Assembly: GCF_000426545.1 (NCBI RefSeq)
Contig: NZ_AUFO01000007.1
Span: 310,001 to 374,000 of the forward strand
From: Paenibacillus massiliensis subsp. panacisoli DSM 21345
Lineage (GTDB): Bacteria > Bacillota > Bacilli > Paenibacillales > Paenibacillaceae
DNA length: 64,000 nucleotides
Direction of reading: 5' to 3'
Shown here: positions 9,982-18,049 of the stretch, in pieces
Numbering within the stretch: the stretch's first letter is position 1
How the letters are laid out: each line of letters starts with the position of its first letter
The notes under the pieces: generated by a model
What the model saw: only the letters and a program-made list of their open reading frames with translations
The model's database searches: none
What the model was told of the DNA's origin: nothing
Made by a program: the position numbers and the translations under genes

Positions 9982-10593
9982 CGTGAATTTGGTAATGATG
10001 GAATTCAGGCTCTCACCTTTTTCAAGCGTATAGGTACCTGAGCGAATTTTGCGGTTTATTTTCTTGGCATTAGCTGCCTCCATGAAGTCACTGGCACTCT
10101 GCACAACCCCTGACTTCTCCAGCTCCTCTGCTACTGCGGTCAGATTCTTGCCTGGGGCAATCCGAAAGGTGACAAGCTGCTTCGCGGCCTTTGCCTGCTG
10201 CGGTGCCACTGCCTCCTTAGGTGTATCCACTGCCTTCACTACTGCTGTCTGCTGCTTGCTCGTCTCCTGGGGAGCAGAGCTTTGTGGTTCTGAAGGGGTT
10301 GATGGCTCCTGAGAGGGATTTGCCGTGTCTGGAGCTGTCGGATCAGCAGGCGTTTTGTTGCCTTGCTCAATGACCTTTTCACGCCACTCATCCTCTGTCA
10401 TAAGCTCCTCTGAGCTTTCAATCACCTTCAGGTCCAGTCTCGCAGCAGCTTCCTCCAGTTGCTCGCGTGTCAGCTCTTGCGTATTCATGGAGGACACGCT
10501 CTGTGCCTGACCAATAAGGGCTAGCTGCAGCAACAGAGCACCAGCGATCAAGCCTGTACCAAGCCCAAAAATATATAAACGTTTTTTAATCAT
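9964..10593 (-). CDS. Membrane-anchored protein with a MltG/YceG-like LysM-type domain, no catalytic domain
   Basis: A 209-residue protein with one N-terminal membrane segment (residues 5-25), a Pro/Ser/Thr/Gln-rich spacer (about 80-125) and a C-terminal stretch of about 65 residues (FRIAPGKNLTAVAEELEKSG ... SGTYTLEKGESLNSII) that resembles the LysM-like region of endolytic transglycosylase MltG. The transglycosylase domain itself is missing. It may bind cell wall near the flagellum, but that is inference. The chosen ATG has AGGAGG and overlaps the upstream stop by 8 bases, so it is coupled to the SwrB-like gene. It is the last gene of the fla/che operon. Confidence 0.72.
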   Translation of the reverse strand: MIKKRLYIFGLGTGLIAGALLLQLALIGQAQSVSSMNTQELTREQLEEAAARLDLKVIESSEELMTEDEWREKVIEQGNKTPADPTAPDTANPSQEPSTPSEPQSSAPQETSKQQTAVVKAVDTPKEAVAPQQAKAAKQLVTFRIAPGKNLTAVAEELEKSGVVQSASDFMEAANAKKINRKIRSGTYTLEKGESLNSIITKFTTVPSR

Positions 10594-11164
10594 GCTGGTC
10601 CTCCTGCTCGGCAAGCTGTAAAATCAACTGGACCTCTCCGCGCTGAATTCCTGTCTGCTTCACGATGAAATCGACAGACTTTCCTTGCCCGTATAAAGCA
10701 AACAATTCGGGATAACGATCCCGTATGCTTGGCCTTGTCTCTGGAACAGCCACCTCCGACTCTTCTGCCTGAAGCACTGCTTCCTCCGTAATCGCGGCTT
10801 CTTGTTCAGCTACGACCAAATTCGCAGCTTGCCTCTCCTGGAACTGGATGAAATCTGCAGCTTGCTTCGACAATTCAACGGGCTCGCTACCTGTCCGTTC
10901 CAGATCCACGACGCGCTGCCTCAGCTCTATAACCTGTTCTTGCAAAGCAGCATTCTTCGCTGCATGCTCACTCTTGATCTGAGTTACGATCTCAATGAGC
11001 TCATCGTTACCATGCTCAATGTCAGCCATGTATTGCTCAAGCGTAGCCTCTACATTACTCAGGACCTTTTCGTCCGAGGCTTGTGCATTCTGATTCTTTG
11101 GCAGCATCCAAGCATATAGCATGAGCGCCAGCCCCAGCAGGGCAATCATGATCCATGGCTCCAC
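10586..11164 (-). CDS. SwrB-like membrane protein with coiled coil and C-terminal HTH-like segment
   Basis: 192 residues: one N-terminal membrane helix (residues 4-20), a predicted coiled coil (about 35-95), an acidic spacer and a C-terminal segment RYPELFALYGQGKSVDFIVK followed by GIQRGEVQLILQLA that looks like a helix-turn-helix. This layout and the position between sigD and rpsB match B. subtilis SwrB (YlxL), which promotes flagellar export gate activation. Orthology is inferred from layout and synteny, not from strong identity, so no symbol is given. The GTG start has AAGGAG about ten bases upstream. Confidence 0.7.
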   Translation of the reverse strand: MEPWIMIALLGLALMLYAWMLPKNQNAQASDEKVLSNVEATLEQYMADIEHGNDELIEIVTQIKSEHAAKNAALQEQVIELRQRVVDLERTGSEPVELSKQAADFIQFQERQAANLVVAEQEAAITEEAVLQAEESEVAVPETRPSIRDRYPELFALYGQGKSVDFIVKQTGIQRGEVQLILQLAEQEDQHD

Positions 11165-11197
11165 AACCCATCTTCTCCTTCTTATGATGATTTTCTG

Positions 11198-11527
11198 CTA
11201 TAGCGACAGGTCCAGATGGTGTCCTTTGTACGGATGCTCTGCCTTCGGCTCTTCTGCTGACTCGGTCTGAGTGCGAGCCTTCTGATCCCGATGTCGTTGC
11301 GACTGCTGTTGTCCGTCCTCCTGGTCCTTCAGCTTCACGAAGGCCTCCGAGGATTCCGAGACGTTGACCGGCTTATTCCGCTCGGCATCAGCATCTTTTA
11401 TTGCCTGTTCTCCAAGATGTGATTGTTCATTCATAGCTCTATGCCGATATTCGCTTTGATACCTCCCTGCTTCACTTGTACGAGGCACGGCTATCTGCAA
11501 TTCAACGGCTTTCAAACTCATCATCAC
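11198..11527 (-). CDS. Small hydrophilic protein of the flagellar operon, function unknown
   Basis: About 109 residues with a conserved-looking N-terminus (LKAVELQIAVPRTSEAGRYQ) followed by a very polar Gln/Glu/Lys-rich tail with no membrane segment. Short proteins with a similar PRT-containing start occur in flagellar loci of other Firmicutes, but I know of no assigned role. The frame is open back to 11590; the ATG at 11527 has GAAGGG at seven bases and begins just before the conserved part, so it is preferred. It sits between the DUF342 protein and the SwrB-like gene in the same operon. Confidence 0.6.
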   Translation of the reverse strand: MMMSLKAVELQIAVPRTSEAGRYQSEYRHRAMNEQSHLGEQAIKDADAERNKPVNVSESSEAFVKLKDQEDGQQQSQRHRDQKARTQTESAEEPKAEHPYKGHHLDLSL

Positions 11528-11615
11528 CACACCCTTCACTGGTTTGCATTTTGCAACAGTCGACTCAAGTAGCACACGTGATGTCTGCAAACGATCAGTT
11601 CAACTGAACAAGCTA

Positions 11616-13025
11616 TTAGGCCAAAGCTGACATAGTGATATCTCCGTCAAAATAATAAAATGACATTCTTGATACCGGATCTTTAATATATTTCGTGTAT
11701 CTGCCGATAACTATTTTAGAGCCACCATAAATGACATTCTTAACCTCTACCTTTGCCATGGTGGTATCCTCCAGCATTTTCTCAATTTCAAAAATGCGAA
11801 CCTTGATTTCACCGGCTTCACGCTCGCTGGATTTCTGAGTAGCTGAGAGCTTTACTCGCATCGCCAGCTTATCAGGCGTCAATTGACCAGCTGCTGCCAA
11901 TTGGTCCAAAATATGAAGCGCTTTATTTGTCTTGTCCATGCTGGCCAGCTGCAGCTTCAACTGGTCCCGCAATGTTGTTAATTCATTACGCAATTCTGGC
12001 AACACGCCTACTTCAATGGAAGTCAACGTGGACATTGTATTCCCCACCGTGCGCGCGCTTACCCTTTCGCCCGCCTGAATACTTCCGCCAACAATCAGGC
12101 CCTTCGGACCACCACAAGTTACGTTTCTTCCGGCGCGTACATGGGAATGCATGATGCTCTGGGATACAAGAATATCCACTCCTGCTATGACATTGCCATC
12201 CTGAATAAATGAGCATTTGACGTCCTGCCCAGCCTTGACATGTCCTTTGTTGTAACCGATGATGCCACTGCTGATCTCTACAGAGCCCGAGGCTTCAATC
12301 TCAGCTCCCTCGACGCCTCCGATGACACGGATATCCCCATCTGCTCGTACACGAAAGCCTGTCAGCACATTTCCACGGATGACCACAGTACCAACAAAAT
12401 CAACATTCCCAATGCTGTAATCAACATCTCCATTGATTTCGTAGACCGGAAAAACATTAATCTTATCGTTGTCTGTTTTGGTAACCAGGCCATCAATTGC
12501 CGCATACATAGCGATCCCTTCAGGATGAATAACTACGTTCTTTCCAACCTTGAATCTGGCCTGTTTACCTTCCTTATAAGGAATCTCCTCATTCGTGACC
12601 GCAATACCAGGCACACCAGGTTCAGGAGCTACCAACTCAGCGATTAACTGACCTTTACGCACATTCTTCAGCCTGGTTAATTCTTTATAGTCTACTACTC
12701 CGTTGTTATGCTCAAGCGGCTTATGCTCATCATCCTGCAGCATAATATCTGCATACATGACATAGCCGTCTACACCGTGAACCGGTTGCTTTCCTTTGGC
12801 AATCAGTGTCTTGGTATGCAAAAACAGCTCCGGCCTAACAGAAAATTCAGCCAGTGCTGCATCGATGACACCAAAGCGAATCTGATTACGTTCCACGAAC
12901 TGCTCCAACTCCGGCAATGAGCAAGTGAAATCCTCCACCGGCTCGATGAACTCAAGATATGCAGCGCTTTTATCAGCAGATTGTGTAATTTTAAGTACAG
13001 ATTCTAAGGTATGTGGCTGCTCCAT
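11616..13025 (-). CDS. FapA/DUF342 family protein
   Basis: A 469-residue soluble protein of the DUF342/FapA family. The centre (about residues 150-350) is rich in short Gly/Val-spaced beta repeats (VDFVGTVVIRGNVLTGFRV, GSVEISSGIIGYNKGHVKAG) that suggest a right-handed beta helix, and a coiled coil follows at about 350-430. Family members are found in polymer and flagellar loci; the biochemical role is not established. The ATG at 13025 follows AAAGGGGG and is preferred over an ATG seven codons upstream. It lies 41 bases after sigD. Confidence 0.85.
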   Translation of the reverse strand: MEQPHTLESVLKITQSADKSAAYLEFIEPVEDFTCSLPELEQFVERNQIRFGVIDAALAEFSVRPELFLHTKTLIAKGKQPVHGVDGYVMYADIMLQDDEHKPLEHNNGVVDYKELTRLKNVRKGQLIAELVAPEPGVPGIAVTNEEIPYKEGKQARFKVGKNVVIHPEGIAMYAAIDGLVTKTDNDKINVFPVYEINGDVDYSIGNVDFVGTVVIRGNVLTGFRVRADGDIRVIGGVEGAEIEASGSVEISSGIIGYNKGHVKAGQDVKCSFIQDGNVIAGVDILVSQSIMHSHVRAGRNVTCGGPKGLIVGGSIQAGERVSARTVGNTMSTLTSIEVGVLPELRNELTTLRDQLKLQLASMDKTNKALHILDQLAAAGQLTPDKLAMRVKLSATQKSSEREAGEIKVRIFEIEKMLEDTTMAKVEVKNVIYGGSKIVIGRYTKYIKDPVSRMSFYYFDGDITMSALA

Positions 13026-13066
13026 TGCAATTAGCCCCCTTTGCATCAGTTCATTCCGATTTATCT

Positions 13067-13855
13067 TTAATCCTTGCTCATTAACAGATCCTTTTGCTTG
13101 TCTAGGGCTGCACGTAAGCGAAGAATTGCCTTGGAATGCAGCTGGGAAATGCGGGATGGGGAGAGCGACATTACCTCAGCAATCTCGCTTAATGATAAAT
13201 CCTCATAATACAAGAGGGATACTACCGTACGTTCTTTCTCTGTAAGCTTATCAATGCCTTGGACCAAGGCTTCCTTCAAGTAAAATTCATTGACCTTATG
13301 ATCCGGATTTTTCGCTTTTTCATCTACCAACAGAGAAAGTCTAGTCTCGGATTCCTCTTCCCGAATCGGGTCCTCCAGAGAACAAATGGACATGACCGCT
13401 ACTTCCTGCAGCATCGTATTGAATTCCTTCTCCGAGATGTCCAAGTAATTGCTCATCTCTTCATCGCTTACGGATCTGAGATAACGCTGCTCCAGATGCT
13501 GATAGGCATCCTCAATCCGTTTAGCTTTTTCTCTAACCGAACGCGGGACCCAATCTCCCTGACGAAGACCGTCCAGAATGGCGCCACGTACACGCCAGGA
13601 GGCGTAGGTCTCAAATTGCAAGCCTCGCTCGTAGTCAAACTTTTCAATAGCGTCAATCAAGCCCATTACCCCATTGCTGGCCAGATCATCTTTGGAGACA
13701 TTCTTGGGCAAGCCCACAGCCAGACGGCCAGAGACGTAGTCCACGATGGGAAGATAGTTCTCGATTAACTGCTTTTTGGCTTCCACTTCACCATGTTCTT
13801 TCCATTGCTCCCACAGCTCCGAGTAATTCAAATGAGCGGCTTTTCGCTCGTTCAT
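13067..13855 (-). CDS. sigD: RNA polymerase sigma factor SigD (FliA/WhiG family)
   Basis: Directs transcription of late flagellar, chemotaxis and autolysin genes. Region 2 is visible as DLASNGVMGLIDAIEKFDY and FETYASWRVRGAILDGLR, region 3 around WVPRSVREKAKRIEDAYQ, and region 4 as the HTH near LTEKERTVVSLLYYEDLSLS. The length of 262 residues fits the family. A GTG at 13864 is in frame, but AAGGAAGG lies nine bases before the ATG at 13855. Its distal position in the operon matters in B. subtilis, where transcript abundance at sigD decides which cells become motile. FlgM is not encoded here. Confidence 0.95.
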   Translation of the reverse strand: MNERKAAHLNYSELWEQWKEHGEVEAKKQLIENYLPIVDYVSGRLAVGLPKNVSKDDLASNGVMGLIDAIEKFDYERGLQFETYASWRVRGAILDGLRQGDWVPRSVREKAKRIEDAYQHLEQRYLRSVSDEEMSNYLDISEKEFNTMLQEVAVMSICSLEDPIREEESETRLSLLVDEKAKNPDHKVNEFYLKEALVQGIDKLTEKERTVVSLLYYEDLSLSEIAEVMSLSPSRISQLHSKAILRLRAALDKQKDLLMSKD

Positions 13856-13870
13856 CGAGTTCACCCTTCC

Positions 13871-14290
13871 TTATTGGTCTGTCAGGTGACGAACGGCCTT
13901 GGCCAATTCCTCAGGTTCCTTGGTTGTAACTAGCTTGGGCGGGTTCAAAGGCGTGAATGCTGCTTGTGCCGGATCAGGTTCCGGCTTTGGCTTCAGCATG
14001 TTGTTCAGATCTTCACCCTCATCAGGAGTAACCAGGTCCAGATTGGTGCCGAGACCTTGCTCCTGCCCGTCCTGCCTCATGTTAGACAGCCCGGCAGACG
14101 ACAAATCTGGTCTGGATACATACCCGATCACCCAGCGAACCAGATAAGCCAGGATAAACCATACCACAAAAGCAATTATGCCACGTATGAAGCTCGTCAC
14201 CAGCAAGTTTTTGCCGGTAGATAACAAGAATGTCAGCACAAACCCAAATATTCCAGACCACAGATTAATGCGCAAGCTTCCAAATAGCAT
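13871..14290 (-). CDS. Two-helix membrane protein of unknown function in the che operon
   Basis: 139 residues with two hydrophobic segments (about 10-30 and 36-57), then a polar, proline-rich cytoplasmic tail containing LKPKPEPDPAQAAFTPLNPP and ending in a short helix. I do not recognise the family. AAAGGAACT precedes the ATG, and the gene is tightly packed between cheD and sigD (3 and 15 bases), so it is surely part of the operon. B. subtilis has no obvious counterpart at this spot. A role in motility is only suggested by position. Confidence 0.7.
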   Translation of the reverse strand: MLFGSLRINLWSGIFGFVLTFLLSTGKNLLVTSFIRGIIAFVVWFILAYLVRWVIGYVSRPDLSSAGLSNMRQDGQEQGLGTNLDLVTPDEGEDLNNMLKPKPEPDPAQAAFTPLNPPKLVTTKEPEELAKAVRHLTDQ

Positions 14291-14293
14291 AGT

Positions 14294-14791
14294 TTACAGT
14301 TCCTTTACACCTTTTTGTACGCTCCGAATACTCAAAACGCCAGTCTCACAATTCAATTCAATTGTTCTGCCGACACTTCCGCCAGTGTCTTCACCTAGCA
14401 GTGGAATCTTCAGATCCAGCAGAACATCCCGACAGGATTCCACATTCCGGGGACCGATTCTCATCGTATCCCCGCTGCCAGCAAATGCAAACATCTGAGA
14501 GCCACCAGCCATCTTGGCAACAATCCGGTGCCTGGATGCTCCCATGGAAATCAAGCGATTCAGCAGCTCCGGAAGGGCTGTGTCAGCATACTTGGCAATA
14601 TTCAGATTTCCTTCACGGGCAATCTCCGAGGAGGGCAGCATGACATGTGCCATGCCTGCCAGCCTCAGATTAGGATCGTACATCGTTAATCCGACACAGG
14701 AGCCAAGGCCTGTAGTTCGGATTAAGTCTGTAGAACTAGCCACGTTTAAATCAGCCATTCCGACTTTAATGATGTTCTTTTCCTCAATCAT
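14294..14791 (-). CDS. cheD: Chemoreceptor glutamine deamidase CheD
   Basis: Deamidates selected glutamines on chemoreceptors and, with CheC, forms an adaptation loop. The catalytic Cys is in TTGLGSCVGLTMYD near residue 30, with the His in AHVMLP about 20 residues later and the conserved KMAGGSQMF beyond. The 165-residue length is normal. It lies three bases from cheC, consistent with co-translation of the two partners. Confidence 0.95.
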   Translation of the reverse strand: MIEEKNIIKVGMADLNVASSTDLIRTTGLGSCVGLTMYDPNLRLAGMAHVMLPSSEIAREGNLNIAKYADTALPELLNRLISMGASRHRIVAKMAGGSQMFAFAGSGDTMRIGPRNVESCRDVLLDLKIPLLGEDTGGSVGRTIELNCETGVLSIRSVQKGVKEL

Positions 14792-14794
14792 GAT

Positions 14795-15403
14795 TTAACG
14801 GACTCCTAGTGACTCAAATATTTTCGCAAAGGATTCTGGATCGGGAATCAGGAAGAATTGTCCCTCAATCTGATCCTGCCCTTCTAGAAAAGCTGTGTCA
14901 ATCAACAAGGCGTCGTTACCCATTTGACCGAATTGCAAGAGTCCATAGCTCAGGATAGCACCAGCCATATCCATCGCAAGTCCCGGTACGGTAGGGAACA
15001 TGGACAGCTTGGTAAAGTCCGCCAATGAGGACAGATAAGAGCCTGCCAGAATGTTGCCAATTTCCGAAAGAGCTGAATGTTCCATCTCATTAAATGTTTC
15101 GTCATCGTCCGACTCAATTCCTGCTAATCTGCGCACCAGACTTTTGGCGGCTTCAGGAGAGAGAATAAAGAACAGATTGCCAGGGACCTCTCCCTCCACT
15201 CTAAAAAAAATAGCAATGACAAGCCGCTCAGGCCCGCCTACTTTCTCGGCTATCTCCTCGAATGGAAGAAGCTGTACCTTGGGAACACCCATGTCAATTG
15301 GCTTATCCAGGAGACGGGATAGGGCTGTCGCCGCATTCCCTGCTCCGATATTGCCAACTTCCTTCAGCACATCTAGCTTGAAATCCTCCAAATGATTAAA
15401 CAC
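14795..15403 (-). CDS. cheC: CheY-P phosphatase CheC
   Basis: Dephosphorylates CheY-P and binds CheD. Two pseudo-symmetric active-site helices are visible: EVGNIGAGNAATALSRLL near residue 15 and ALSEIGNILAGSYLSSLA near residue 112, each with the Glu and Asn expected of the CheC/FliY/CheX family. The GTG start follows GAGG and overlaps the end region of cheW. The 202-residue length is typical. Confidence 0.95.
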   Translation of the reverse strand: MFNHLEDFKLDVLKEVGNIGAGNAATALSRLLDKPIDMGVPKVQLLPFEEIAEKVGGPERLVIAIFFRVEGEVPGNLFFILSPEAAKSLVRRLAGIESDDDETFNEMEHSALSEIGNILAGSYLSSLADFTKLSMFPTVPGLAMDMAGAILSYGLLQFGQMGNDALLIDTAFLEGQDQIEGQFFLIPDPESFAKIFESLGVR

Positions 15404-15406
15404 GGC

Positions 15407-15868
15407 TTAGTCCTCAATACTTTCCAGCTGGACAATCTCGCTCTTATTCAAGACTTCTGCAAGATTCAGCATAATCAGCAGACGTTCTTCGCTGATCTTC
15501 GCTACACCACGTAGGTATCTGGCTTTCACGCCGCCAACGACCTCTGGTGGAGTCTCAATACTGTCTGTATTGAGATCAATAACATCATTCGCAGAATCTA
15601 CGATAAAGCCTACTTGCATCTCATTTACAGCCACAATGACAATCCGCGTCTGGTCCGTATATTCTGCTTCAGGAAGGCCAAAGCGTCCACGCAGGTCGAT
15701 GACTGGGATCACGACCCCACGCATATTGAACACACCCTTCACGAAGGTGTAAGTCTTCGGTACCCGCGTAATCGGCACCATCCGTTCGATGGACTGAACC
15801 TTATCTACCTCAATACCGTATTCCTCGTTCCCCAGTTTAAAGACGATAACTTTAATCTCTTCTCCCAT
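15407..15868 (-). CDS. cheW: Chemotaxis adaptor CheW
   Basis: Couples the kinase CheA to receptor tips. A single CheW domain spans nearly all 153 residues: KVIVFKLGNEEYGIEVDKVQ at the start, then NMRGVVIPVIDLRGRFGL with the conserved Arg-Gly for receptor binding. It lies 33 bases after cheA. Confidence 0.96.
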   Translation of the reverse strand: MGEEIKVIVFKLGNEEYGIEVDKVQSIERMVPITRVPKTYTFVKGVFNMRGVVIPVIDLRGRFGLPEAEYTDQTRIVIVAVNEMQVGFIVDSANDVIDLNTDSIETPPEVVGGVKARYLRGVAKISEERLLIMLNLAEVLNKSEIVQLESIED

Positions 15869-15901
15869 GTCTAAAGACCTCCTCCAATGAGTTAAGCAGC
15901 T

Positions 15902-18016
15902 TTATTTAATGAAAACATTCGGGTCAAGAATGAGTGCTACCTGACCGTCTCCAAGAATGGTTGCACCTGAAATCCCTTGAATGGCCGGCAGATATTTCCC
16001 CATATTTTTAATGACAATTTCACTTTGTCCAAGGAAATCCTGCACTGAAATCGCAGCAAGTCGATCCCCTTTGCGGATGACTACGATTTCTGTCTCTTCC
16101 TCTTCGTTTTCATTAAAATCAGGTACCTCGAACACTTCACTCAGAGAGATCAACGGAATCGTGAATTCACGGTATGAGATCATCTTGTTACCATGTACAT
16201 TCCGGATACGGTTGCGCTTGATAATAGCTGTCTCCAGGATTGAGGAGAGCGGAATGGCATATTTCTCGGAACCAATCTGCACCATCATGGCTGCGATAAT
16301 CGACAAGGTCAGCGGAAGCTGTACAGAGAAATTGGTACCTTTTCCAGGTGTCGAGAATATCGTAACATTACCGCCGAGTGATGTAATCTTGGATTTGACC
16401 ACGTCCAGTCCTACGCCACGACCAGATACGTCGGAGATGACCTCTGCAGTACTAAAGCCCGGAGCGAATAGAATCTGGTAGGCTTCCTCATCGCTCATAG
16501 CGTCAGCCTGCTCCTGCGTAATGATGCCTTTCTTGATGGCATTTCCCAGCACCTTGTCACGGTTAATACCAGCGCCATCATCTTCGATCTCAATGAAGAC
16601 ATTGTTCCCACTATGGAAGGCACGAAGGTTTACTGTACCAATCTCCGGCTTGCCAGCAGCAATACGATCGGCAGCGGATTCGATACCATGGTCTACTGAG
16701 TTACGCAGCAAGTGAACCAGCGGATCCCCAATCTCATCAATGACTGTGCGGTCCAGCTCAGTCTCCGCGCCAGTAATGATAAGCTCCAGCTTCTTGTCCA
16801 GCGTCTTTGCCAGATCACGAACCATTCGAGGGAACCGATTAAATACCGTGTCGATCGGAACCATCCGTAGCTTCAGAACAATGTTTTGCAGGTCTGAGCT
16901 GACACGGCTCATGTGCTCAACCGTCTCCGTCAAGGACTGACTGCCCACTTCCGAAGCCAGCTGCTCCAGACGAACACGATCAATCAGAAGCTCACTGAAG
17001 AGGTTCATCAGGACGTCCAGACGTTCAATATCCACGCGGATCGTACGGCTCTGAGCTGCTGCTCCATTCTTCGCAGGACTACTAGCCGCCTTGGCAGTCT
17101 TTGGAGCTGCAGTTGGTTGTACAGTAGCAGCTGTAGGAGCTATAACTGGCGTCACTGCCTCAGCTACAGCTGCAGCCATCTCTGTAGAAGCAGCTCTTGC
17201 AGCAGCCATACTCTCTTCTGTCATGTGCCGGAGCGATTCCTCATCCAGCAAAGTCAGCACTGCGTCTTCAATTTCGGAAATCCCTTTTATTTCTTTCTCC
17301 AGGTCAGCGGCGTCCTTCTGGGTTATGTAGTACAACGAGAAGCCGCGGTCGAATTTCTCTTGTTCAATGTCCTGCACCGATGGGTAAGCCTTCACTATTT
17401 CCCCCGAGTTCTCCAGAACGTTGAACACCATGAATGCGCGGGCAGCCTTTAGTTGACTCTCCTCACTCACCGTAACCTGAATATAAAGTACCCGGTGACC
17501 TTCCCTGATGGATTGCTCCAGAATTGAGTACTGGTATTGATCGAGTTCAAGTCCTGCATTGGTGTACGATACTGTAGCTTCAGCAGGGGTTCCTGTCGCA
17601 GCTACTTCAGCAATGGCCGGGCTTGCTGTTTTGAAATCACCACTCACAATTGATTGCAGGGAGGCAACAATTGAGGAGACATCTGCCTTTCCGTCTCCGC
17701 CCTCCATAATGTTCTGGACCATGGATTCCAATGCATCCAGCCCTTTAAAGAAGGTGTCGAAAATGAACTCATGCATATCAAGCTTTTCATTGCGCACTAG
17801 ATCTAGTACATTTTCCATTTGATGTGTTAGTGACGCGAGGTCTTCAAAGCCCATTGTTGCTGCCATACCCTTCAAAGTATGGGCGGAACGGAAAATGATT
17901 TGAACGATTCCGAGATCAGTCGGATTGCTTTCCAATTGAAGCATATTTTCGTTAAGAGACTGCAGATGATCATTCGACTCATCAATAAACATGGATAAAT
18001 ACTGATTCATGTCCAT
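15902..18016 (-). CDS. cheA: Chemotaxis histidine kinase CheA
   Basis: Autophosphorylates on a histidine and passes the phosphate to CheY and CheB. Domains in order: Hpt with the phospho-accepting His46 (RSAHTLKGMAATMG), a CheY-binding P2 region at about 150-255, an Ala/Pro/Thr-rich linker at about 285-325, dimerisation helices, an ATPase domain with the N box (HLLRNSVDHGIE) and G boxes (DDGAGI, FAPGFST), and a C-terminal CheW-like domain. The 704 residues fit one P2. AGGAGG is nine bases from the ATG. Confidence 0.97.
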   Translation of the reverse strand: MDMNQYLSMFIDESNDHLQSLNENMLQLESNPTDLGIVQIIFRSAHTLKGMAATMGFEDLASLTHQMENVLDLVRNEKLDMHEFIFDTFFKGLDALESMVQNIMEGGDGKADVSSIVASLQSIVSGDFKTASPAIAEVAATGTPAEATVSYTNAGLELDQYQYSILEQSIREGHRVLYIQVTVSEESQLKAARAFMVFNVLENSGEIVKAYPSVQDIEQEKFDRGFSLYYITQKDAADLEKEIKGISEIEDAVLTLLDEESLRHMTEESMAAARAASTEMAAAVAEAVTPVIAPTAATVQPTAAPKTAKAASSPAKNGAAAQSRTIRVDIERLDVLMNLFSELLIDRVRLEQLASEVGSQSLTETVEHMSRVSSDLQNIVLKLRMVPIDTVFNRFPRMVRDLAKTLDKKLELIITGAETELDRTVIDEIGDPLVHLLRNSVDHGIESAADRIAAGKPEIGTVNLRAFHSGNNVFIEIEDDGAGINRDKVLGNAIKKGIITQEQADAMSDEEAYQILFAPGFSTAEVISDVSGRGVGLDVVKSKITSLGGNVTIFSTPGKGTNFSVQLPLTLSIIAAMMVQIGSEKYAIPLSSILETAIIKRNRIRNVHGNKMISYREFTIPLISLSEVFEVPDFNENEEEETEIVVIRKGDRLAAISVQDFLGQSEIVIKNMGKYLPAIQGISGATILGDGQVALILDPNVFIK

Positions 18017-18049
18017 TGTGAGACACCTCCTCCATGAGTTACACTCCGA

